Source: Bacillota bacterium
Lineage (GTDB): Bacteria > Bacillota > Desulfotomaculia > Desulfotomaculales > Desulfallaceae
Direction of reading: 5' to 3'
Length of the DNA: 20,886 bases
Assembly: GCA_023439185.1 (NCBI GenBank)
Contig: JAEXOR010000009.1
Span: forward strand, 1-20,886
A program made the translations under genes and the position numbers. Of this stretch, positions 16,228-20,886 are shown one piece after another. A model generated the notes under the pieces. The model saw only the letters and a program-made list of their open reading frames with translations. It made no database searches and had not been told where the DNA came from. The first letter of the stretch is position 1; the number at the start of each line of letters is the position of its first letter.

Positions 16228-16256
16228 TTGACACATAGGGTAGGGGGGTATACCAT
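16228..16256 (+). promoter_or_regulatory. Copper-module promoter with CsoR-type operator in the spacer
   Basis: A perfect -35 TTGACA (16228-16233) and TACCAT (16251-16256) are spaced by 17 bases. The spacer is a G-rich tract, ATAGGGTAGGGGGGTATA, closely resembling CsoR operators (TACCC..GGGGGTAT type) of copper operons. CsoR bound there would block RNA polymerase until Cu(I) releases it. Transcription would begin near 16263, which affects the choice of csoR start codon. Confidence 0.65.
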
Positions 16257-16615
16257 TGACTGCAGGAGGTGAAAATGAACTGGAAGAACAAAAAAACAAA
16301 CAATGCCCGGGCTGCCAAGCCGCCGGAAGCAAACAAAGGCACTGGCGGGACGAAAAAACGGCGCAGGATTTGTCAAACCGCCTGAACCGTATTGAAGGAC
16401 AGGTGCGCGGTATAAAAAGGATGATTGAAGAGGAAGTATATTGTGACGATGTGTTGAACCAAATTGCTTCGGCCCAGTCCGCCCTGAGCGGGGTGGCCAA
16501 GCTGTTGCTGGAAAAGCATATCAGGATTTGCATTAAAGACCAGCTGATTGCCGGTGACGAGGAAGTGGTTGCCGAATTGACCAAAACCATTGCCAGGCTG
16601 ATCAATAAAAGTTAA
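16256..16615 (+). CDS. csoR: CsoR-family copper-sensing repressor
   Basis: This all-helical repressor releases DNA when it binds Cu(I). The core NRLNRIEGQVRGIKRMIEE is the family signature. The copper ligands Cys-His-Cys are all present as YCDDV (Cys63), EKHIRIC (His88, Cys92), numbered from the TTG at 16256. The N-terminal CPGC (residues 17-20) is an extra cysteine pair. The start is uncertain. TTG 16256 overlaps the -10 element and has only a G run as ribosome site. The excellent ribosome site AGGAGGTG (16264-16271) instead points to ATG 16275, which is out of frame by one base and could join this frame only through a one-base change or slippage at the run of seven A (16290-16296). In-frame CTG 16280 is another option. 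It is followed by copZ and copA with short gaps, and it probably represses all three. Confidence 0.85.
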   Translation: MTAGGENELEEQKNKQCPGCQAAGSKQRHWRDEKTAQDLSNRLNRIEGQVRGIKRMIEEEVYCDDVLNQIASAQSALSGVAKLLLEKHIRICIKDQLIAGDEEVVAELTKTIARLINKS

Positions 16616-16627
16616 CGGAGGGTGATA

Positions 16628-16831
16628 ATGATGAGTCAAACAGTGTTAAAAGTGGAAGGCATGAGTTGCAATCACTGCAAGATGGCGGTGGAAAAAGCGG
16701 CGCGGGAAGTGGCGGGCGTTGAGGAAGCCCTGGTGAACCTGGAGCAGAAGGAATTGACGGTGAAGGGCAGCGCCTCCCGCGAGCAGTTGGTTGAAGCGGT
16801 GACCAAGGCCGGGTACGAAGTAAAGGGATGA
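16628..16831 (+). CDS. copZ: Copper chaperone CopZ
   Basis: This is a small HMA-domain protein of 67 residues with the Cu(I)-binding motif GMSCNHC (Cys14, Cys17) and the usual beta-alpha-beta-beta-alpha-beta length, ending GYEVKG. The ribosome site GGAGG (16617-16621) suits ATG 16628, with ATG 16631 also possible. A GTG at 16622 lies inside the ribosome site and is unlikely. It lies 12 bases after csoR and 25 before copA, in one operon. It should carry Cu(I) in the cytoplasm to CopA and to the CsoR sensor. Confidence 0.9.
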   Translation: MMSQTVLKVEGMSCNHCKMAVEKAAREVAGVEEALVNLEQKELTVKGSASREQLVEAVTKAGYEVKG

Positions 16832-16856
16832 TTTTCGAAAAGAGGTAGGGCATCGT

Positions 16857-19304
16857 ATGACTGAAGCGCAAAAGGAGCGGGAGCAGTCCAGGATTGGGTT
16901 CACGGTTACAGGGATGAGTTGCGCGGCCTGCTCCGCCAGACTGGAGAAGGGATTGTCCGGGATGCCGGGGGTGAGCGCCGCCCGGGTCAACCTGGCCACT
17001 GAAAAGGCCACCGTCGACTATGACCCCGCCCTGGTGAAACCGGAACAAATGGTGGAGAAAGTCAAACAATTCGGTTTTGATGTCCCGCAGGAAAGGCTGG
17101 ACCTGGACATCGGCGGGATGAGCTGCGCGGCCTGCGCAGCCAGGGTTGAAAAAGGGCTGAAGGCGCTGCCCGGCGTGGCGGACGCCGCTGTCAACCTGGC
17201 CACCGAAAAAGCCGCCGTAACTTATTATCCCGATCAGGTCGGCGCCGCCGCCCTGGTCAACGCCGTTACTAAACTGGGTTATGAAGCGCGCATTATTGAT
17301 GAACAGCATACCGGACGTGACAATGACGAGCGGGAAAGGGAATTTAAAAGACAACTGTTCCTGTTTGTTTTCGCGGCGGTTTTTTCGGCCCCGCTGTTTG
17401 CCGGGATGCTGGGGATGTTCGCTCCCTTTGAGCGGTTCTTTCCCCATATCCTGCACAACGCCCTGTTCCAGTTTTTCTTTGCCACCCCGGTGCAGGTGGT
17501 GGCCGGTTACCACTTTTACCGCGACGCCTTCATCGCCTTAAAGAACCGGGGCGCCAACATGTCGGTGCTGGTGGCCATGGGGACCAGCGTGGCGTACATT
17601 TACAGCACGGTGGTGACCTTCTGGGGCCCCGGACTGGGGTTGCACCATGTTTATTTCGAGAGCAGCGCCGTGCTGTTGACCCTGATTTTGCTGGGTAAGA
17701 TGCTGGAGGCCAGGGCCAAGGGCAAAACCTCCGAGGCTTTGAAAAAGCTGGCCGGCCTGCAGGCCAAAACCGCCCGGGTAATCCGGGAGGGCAGCGAGGT
17801 TGATGTCCCGGTGGAAGATGTGCTGGTGGGCGACCTGGTGGTGGTGCGCCCCGGTGAAAAGATACCGGTGGACGGAGTGATCCGGGAAGGGCGCTCCACG
17901 GTGGACGAATCCATGCTTACCGGGGAAAGCCTGCCGGTGGATAAAAAGGAAGGCGACCCCGTGACCGGCGCCACTTTAAACAAGCTGGGCACTTTTCGTT
18001 TCGAAGCCTTGCGGGTGGGCCGGGACACCGCCCTGGCACAAATTATTCGGTTTGTGGAGGAGGCCCAGGGCTCCAAGGCGCCCATTCAGCGGCTGGCGGA
18101 TGTAATTTCCGGGTACTTTGTGCCCGCGGTGGTCGGTATTGCCGTGCTGACCTTCCTGGGCTGGTATTTCTTCGGCGACCCCGGCAACGTGACCAGGGCG
18201 GTCCTAAACCTCACCGCCGTCCTGGTGATCGCCTGTCCCTGCGCCCTGGGTCTGGCCACCCCCACCTCCATTATGGTGGGGACGGGCAAAGGAGCGGAAT
18301 ACGGCATCCTGATCAAGGGCGGGGAACACCTGGAGCGGGCCCACCGGGTTAATACCGTGGTGCTGGATAAAACAGGCACCATCACCCACGGAGAACCGGT
18401 CCTCACCGATTTGATTCCGGCCCCGGAGTTTGCCGGCCGTGAGGACTACCTGCTGCAGTTGGCCGGGGCGGCGGAGAGGGACTCCGAGCACCCCGTTGCC
18501 CAGGCGGTGGTTAAAAAAGCGGACGCCGGCCGTCAGAATGAGAGAACAGTTACTTCTTTCGCGGCGATTCCGGGTCGGGGAGTCGAGGCCGTAGTGGACG
18601 GAATGCAGGTCCTTTTGGGTACCCGCCGGCTGCTGCGGGAGAAAGGCGTCGAGCTGCCCGAAGTTTTTGAAACCGGCATTGCAAGGCTGGAGAGCGAAGG
18701 CAAAACAGTGATGCTTATGGCCCTGGACGGTTTGCCGGCCGCCGTTCTGGCGGTGGCCGACAGCATCAAGGACACCTCCGTGGAGGCGGTGGCGCTGATG
18801 CGCAAAATGGGCCTTGAGGTATGGATGCTTACCGGAGACAACCAGCTCACCGCCAGGGCCATCGCCCGGGCGGCGGGCATCGATGAAGACCGCGTGCTGG
18901 CCCAGGTGCTTCCGGAAGACAAGGCCCGTAAGGTTGCCGAACTGCGGGCCGGGGGAAAAGTGGTAGGCATGGTGGGCGACGGGATCAACGACGCCCCCGC
19001 CCTGGCCGAAGCCGATGTGGGGTTTGCCATCGGCAGCGGAACGGACGTCGCTGTAGAGGCCGCTGATATCGTGCTGGTCCGGGGTGACCTGCGCAGCGTT
19101 GTGGATAGCATCGCCCTGAGCCGGGCCACTATACGGAACATCCGGCAAAACCTGTTTTGGGCTTTTATTTACAACGTCATCGGTATTCCCATTGCCGCCC
19201 TGGGATTTTTAAGTCCTGTGGTGGCCGGCACCGCCATGGCTTTCAGTTCCGTGTCGGTGGTGTCCAACGCCCTGCGGATTAAACGCTTCAAGCCCGGGCG
19301 GTGA
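16857..19304 (+). CDS. copA: Cu(I)-exporting P1B-type ATPase CopA
   Basis: This 815-residue membrane pump exports Cu(I) using ATP. It has two N-terminal HMA domains, each with GMSCAAC (around residues 20-26 and 88-94). The actuator motif TGES follows (Thr355). The transport motif CPC is at Cys460-Pro-Cys462, the phosphorylation site is Asp504 in DKTGTIT, and the hinge is GDGINDAPA (Asp708). About eight membrane segments are visible, with the usual C-terminal NxxG(L/F)xY-like and SSVSVVSNALR copper-site helix. The CPC plus SSxSVV pattern marks the Cu(I) class rather than the Zn/Cd class. The ATG follows GAGGTAGGG. The DNA is visibly richer in G and C, especially at third codon positions, than the beta-oxidation genes. 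No terminator is seen between its stop and the downstream promoter. Confidence 0.95.
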   Translation: MTEAQKEREQSRIGFTVTGMSCAACSARLEKGLSGMPGVSAARVNLATEKATVDYDPALVKPEQMVEKVKQFGFDVPQERLDLDIGGMSCAACAARVEKGLKALPGVADAAVNLATEKAAVTYYPDQVGAAALVNAVTKLGYEARIIDEQHTGRDNDEREREFKRQLFLFVFAAVFSAPLFAGMLGMFAPFERFFPHILHNALFQFFFATPVQVVAGYHFYRDAFIALKNRGANMSVLVAMGTSVAYIYSTVVTFWGPGLGLHHVYFESSAVLLTLILLGKMLEARAKGKTSEALKKLAGLQAKTARVIREGSEVDVPVEDVLVGDLVVVRPGEKIPVDGVIREGRSTVDESMLTGESLPVDKKEGDPVTGATLNKLGTFRFEALRVGRDTALAQIIRFVEEAQGSKAPIQRLADVISGYFVPAVVGIAVLTFLGWYFFGDPGNVTRAVLNLTAVLVIACPCALGLATPTSIMVGTGKGAEYGILIKGGEHLERAHRVNTVVLDKTGTITHGEPVLTDLIPAPEFAGREDYLLQLAGAAERDSEHPVAQAVVKKADAGRQNERTVTSFAAIPGRGVEAVVDGMQVLLGTRRLLREKGVELPEVFETGIARLESEGKTVMLMALDGLPAAVLAVADSIKDTSVEAVALMRKMGLEVWMLTGDNQLTARAIARAAGIDEDRVLAQVLPEDKARKVAELRAGGKVVGMVGDGINDAPALAEADVGFAIGSGTDVAVEAADIVLVRGDLRSVVDSIALSRATIRNIRQNLFWAFIYNVIGIPIAALGFLSPVVAGTAMAFSSVSVVSNALRIKRFKPGR

Positions 19305-19322
19305 TCTTTTCAATGCGGGTAA

Positions 19323-19351
19323 TTGTAATGGCAGCCAAATGATGTTAAAAT
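19323..19351 (+). promoter_or_regulatory. Sigma-A type promoter of the riboswitch-cobO unit
   Basis: TTGTAA (19323-19328) and TAAAAT (19346-19351) are separated by 17 bases. Transcription would start near 19358, a few bases before the cobalamin riboswitch fold. It lies right after copA, which has no terminator of its own. Confidence 0.55.
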
Positions 19352-19367
19352 GACTGCAACTGAATAA

Positions 19368-19570
19368 TTTGTTCAGGTTCCCCCGGCGATGCCGGGGGTG
19401 AAAAGGGAACCGGGTGCGAATCCCGGACGGTCCGGCCACTGTAAGTGTGAGGCGGCCCCCCAAAAAGCCACTGGGTGCTGTTTGATATCCGGGAAGGCGG
19501 GGGAAACGCTGTTGACCACAAGTCAGGAGACCTGCCTGGGCAAGGAGTATAAGTATCGCCTTCCGTGAAA
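19368..19570 (+). ncRNA. Cobalamin (adenosylcobalamin) riboswitch
   Basis: The conserved cores appear in order: AGGTTCCC and a GC hairpin (19374-19398), AAAAGGGAACCGGGTGCGAA, then CGGTCCGGCCACTGTAAGTG, and the B12 box AGTCAGGAGACCTGCC (~19523-19538). It precedes a cobalamin adenosyltransferase gene and is followed by terminator hairpins, so it should shut off transcription when cobalamin is plentiful. The outer limits are approximate. The leader from 19305 to 19815 contains no convincing gene. Confidence 0.93.
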
Positions 19571-19618
19571 AGGTCAGGTGCTGAAGGGTATTTGTATTGA
19601 AGGAATTATACCTTTTTG

Positions 19619-19653
19619 AAGACCCCGGCTTAACGGAACAGCCGGGGTCTTTT
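19619..19653 (+). terminator. Riboswitch terminator hairpin 1
   Basis: A 12-base-pair stem, AAGACCCCGGCT (19619-19630) with AGCCGGGGTCTT (19640-19651), is followed by T to 19653. It lies ~50 bases after the aptamer and is the likely expression platform. Confidence 0.85.
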
Positions 19654-19673
19654 GCGTCCGGACAACCAAATAT

Positions 19674-19697
19674 GGATCCGCAAGGGTCCTGTTTTTT
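19674..19697 (+). terminator. Terminator-like hairpin 2 with GCAA tetraloop
   Basis: GGATCC (19674-19679) pairs with GGGTCC (19684-19689) with one G-T wobble around a GCAA loop, followed by TGTTTTTT. It is short but has a good T run. Confidence 0.45.
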
Positions 19698-19728
19698 AAA
19701 CCCAATACTCCTTCTTCTGTTTTATTAT

Positions 19729-19760
19729 TCCCGGCGACGGGACTCGCCGGGAGCCTTTTT
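19729..19760 (+). terminator. Terminator-like hairpin 3
   Basis: TCCCGGCGA (19729-19737) pairs perfectly with TCGCCGGGA (19744-19752) around a six-base loop, followed by GCC and five T. It ends 56 bases before the cobO start. Confidence 0.65.
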
Positions 19761-19815
19761 AAAAATACGCACTTGCGGATCACTGTTGGTGCTATATAAG
19801 TTGGGAGATTTGACA

Positions 19816-20355
19816 ATGAGGACAGCCGTTTTACAAAAGGGTTATGTGCAGGTTTATACCGGAAACTGCAAGGGCAAAACCACGGCCTCCCTGGGGCTGG
19901 CCTTCCGGGCCATGGGCCGGGGCTTGAAAACCTATATCGGCCAGTTTATGAAGGGGCAGTTCTACGGCGAGCTGATAGCGGCGGGGATGTTCAGCCAGTA
20001 TATAACCATTGAGCAATACGGTAAAGATACTTTTATCCACGTGCAAAATCCTCCCCTGGACGAGGACTTGCAAATGGCCGGGGCAGGGCTGAAAAAAGCC
20101 CGGCAGGCGATGCATTCAGGGCAATACGATATCATTGTATTTGACGAGATCAATACCGCCCATTACTTTCACCTGATTACAACGGAAGAAATGCTGGAAA
20201 TTATCAAGACCAAGCCTGATAATGTGGAAGTGGTGTTTACCGGCCGGTATGCCCCGCGGGAGGTTATAGAAGCGGCGGACCTGGTGACGGAAATGACCGA
20301 GGTTAAGCATTACTACCAAAAGGGAGTACCGGCCCGGGACGGTATTGAGAGATAG
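19816..20355 (+). CDS. cobO: Cob(I)alamin adenosyltransferase, CobO/BtuR family
   Basis: This 179-residue enzyme transfers the adenosyl group of ATP to cob(I)alamin or its corrinoid precursors to give the coenzyme form. The P-loop-like GNCKGKTTASLGLAFRAMGRG begins at residue 16, followed by the family motifs IGQFMKG, YDIIVFDEIN (~residues 108-117) and VVFTGRYAPREVIEAADLVTEM. The ATG at 19816 is preceded by GGGAG. A longer open frame runs back to 19597 but crosses three terminator hairpins and encodes nothing CobO-like, so it is not used. The gene stands behind a cobalamin riboswitch, which fits its role. Possible B12-dependent users are not in the window. Confidence 0.93.
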   Translation: MRTAVLQKGYVQVYTGNCKGKTTASLGLAFRAMGRGLKTYIGQFMKGQFYGELIAAGMFSQYITIEQYGKDTFIHVQNPPLDEDLQMAGAGLKKARQAMHSGQYDIIVFDEINTAHYFHLITTEEMLEIIKTKPDNVEVVFTGRYAPREVIEAADLVTEMTEVKHYYQKGVPARDGIER

Positions 20356-20381
20356 ATAACATTCGGCCGTTAGTCGTATTG

Positions 20382-20387
20382 TATAAT
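20382..20387 (+). promoter_or_regulatory. Possible -10 element (TATAAT)
   Basis: A perfect TATAAT lies 78 bases upstream of the small gene at 20465, but the -35 region 17-18 bases earlier is poor. The gene may instead be read through from cobO, since no terminator lies between them. Confidence 0.25.
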
Positions 20388-20464
20388 TTACTCCGGGTGT
20401 ATCTGTGCATAATGAGCGCATTAATTTGGCAAAATAAAGAAAACAATCCGGGAGGGATAAAAAA

Positions 20465-20698
20465 TTGAGTTGTGGCAGCGTTAAGCACCATTTTGAAGAA
20501 CAGGTGAAAAATGGTATTGATTTTCAAAAGGCCATGGAAATGTACCAGGACGTGGAGGGCTCCATCGCCGCGCACCGCACAGAACTGCAGGAACTACAAA
20601 AAATGAACGGTTCCCGGCATGAAATAGACCATCTTAACGAGCACATCAGAGAAGGGGAAAGCCTGCTGCAAAAAATCAAGGGTATGAAATTAAGCTAA
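20465..20698 (+). CDS. Small coiled-coil protein of unknown function
   Basis: This is a 77-residue, charged, soluble protein starting at TTG, which follows GGGAGGG (20450-20456). The N-terminus has a single cysteine and two histidines (SCGSVKHHFEE). From about residue 25 to the end it is almost purely helical, with heptad-like spacing (YQDVEGSIAAHRTELQELQ, then IDHLNEHIREGESLLQKI) that would give an antiparallel helical hairpin or coiled coil. There is no signal peptide, membrane segment or known enzyme motif. It follows cobO by 109 bases on the same strand and is followed by a strong hairpin. I do not recognise the family, and a function should not be assigned from its neighbours. Confidence 0.7.
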   Translation: MSCGSVKHHFEEQVKNGIDFQKAMEMYQDVEGSIAAHRTELQELQKMNGSRHEIDHLNEHIREGESLLQKIKGMKLS

Positions 20699-20703
20699 AC
20701 TGA

Positions 20704-20729
20704 AGTATTGAATATAAGTATTGAATATA
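20704..20729 (+). repeat. Two tandem copies of a 13-base unit
   Basis: AGTATTGAATATA occurs twice head to tail (20704-20716 and 20717-20729) immediately after the small gene and just before a terminator hairpin. No function is apparent. Confidence 0.8.
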
Positions 20730-20735
20730 AGGAAG

Positions 20736-20780
20736 TAATAAGACATGGCTGCACTGTAAAAGCGCAGCCATGTCTTATTA
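20736..20780 (+). terminator. Long perfect stem-loop, probable bidirectional terminator
   Basis: A perfect 17-base-pair stem, TAATAAGACATGGCTGC with its complement (20736-20752 and 20764-20780), and an 11-base loop lie 37 bases after the small gene. The outer part is A/T, but there is no long T run, so termination strength is uncertain. Confidence 0.6.
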
Positions 20781-20825
20781 ATGATAGCCCTTTACAAAAA
20801 CCCGAATGATAATGTCATATAATTC

Positions 20826-20867
20826 AAAAAAACCGGGGTTGGGGGGCGGGCGGAAGCCCCCCACCCC
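20826..20867 (-). terminator. Minus-strand intrinsic terminator for a gene beyond the right edge
   Basis: GGGGGGC (20841-20847) pairs with GCCCCCC (20856-20862), and outside a single bulge GGGG (20835-20838) pairs with CCCC (20864-20867). On the minus strand this hairpin is followed by seven T (the A run at 20826-20832). It implies a leftward-transcribed gene just outside the window. Confidence 0.6.
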
Positions 20868-20886
20868 AACAAAAGATGTATATAAA

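Noticed and set aside
16602..17513. 303-codon minus-strand frame opposite copZ/copA
   Set aside because: It overlaps two well-supported genes and has low-complexity, Pro/Ser-rich composition without motifs.
18204..19148. 314-codon open frame on the minus strand opposite copA
   Set aside because: It is a shadow of GC-rich third positions. The plus strand encodes all P-type ATPase motifs, and the antisense translation shows no recognisable domain.
19773..19800. TTGCGG-N16-TATAAG as a second cobO promoter
   Set aside because: The -35 is weak and the start would fall inside the ribosome site. The riboswitch promoter at 19323 is a better explanation.
19597..19815. Upstream extension of the cobO reading frame to 19597
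   Set aside because: It runs through the riboswitch terminators, has no ribosome site and no CobO-like residues. The ATG at 19816 fits the family length.

Overview
The window reads as chromosome of an anaerobic, spore-former-type Firmicute, most like the Desulfotomaculum/Pelotomaculum group of Peptococcaceae (sulfate reducers and syntrophs). This is inferred from the strong GGAGG-type ribosome sites, frequent TTG/GTG starts, a sigma-54 activator governing fatty-acid type catabolism, a CsoR-CopZ-CopA copper set and a cobalamin riboswitch. No rRNA, tRNA, transposase, phage gene or CRISPR array is seen.

Layout. (1) 82-3538: a polytopic membrane carrier followed by a 641-residue sigma-54 activator with a PrpR-type sensory domain. 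(2) 3639-5601: a textbook -24/-12 promoter, a two-subunit GctAB-like CoA-transferase and an intrinsic terminator. (3) 5602-5907: a dyad-rich regulatory region with a second, near-consensus -24/-12 promoter. (4) 5908-16101: nine co-directional genes ending in a terminator: DmdC-type acyl-CoA dehydrogenase, acetate-type CoA-transferase, 3-hydroxyacyl-CoA dehydrogenase, thiolase, enoyl-CoA hydratase, short-chain acyl-CoA dehydrogenase, then an SCP-x-like thiolase, an HMG-CoA-synthase-like protein and a DUF35 zinc-ribbon/OB protein. (5) 16228-19304: a higher-GC copper module (csoR, copZ, copA) with its own promoter and operator-like G tract. (6) 19323-20355: promoter, cobalamin riboswitch, three consecutive terminator-like hairpins and a cobalamin adenosyltransferase. 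(7) 20465-20886: a small coiled-coil protein and terminator hairpins.

How it works together (inference). The activator probably senses a carboxylic acid or a CoA-pathway metabolite and switches on two sigma-54 units: one to activate an acid as its CoA thioester, the other to oxidise it to acetyl-CoA. The genes for one complete beta-oxidation turn are present, with a second dehydrogenase, a second thiolase and a second CoA-transferase. The electron-transferring flavoprotein the dehydrogenases need is not in the window.

The most unusual part is the last three genes of the long operon. Thiolase, HMG-CoA-synthase fold protein and DUF35 protein are the same three partners that form the archaeal acetoacetyl-CoA thiolase/HMG-CoA synthase complex. 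Here the synthase-like member appears to have lost the nucleophilic cysteine and the catalytic glutamate while keeping the histidine and the fold motifs. It may be a scaffold or may carry a different chemistry. This is the best candidate for an undescribed system in the window.
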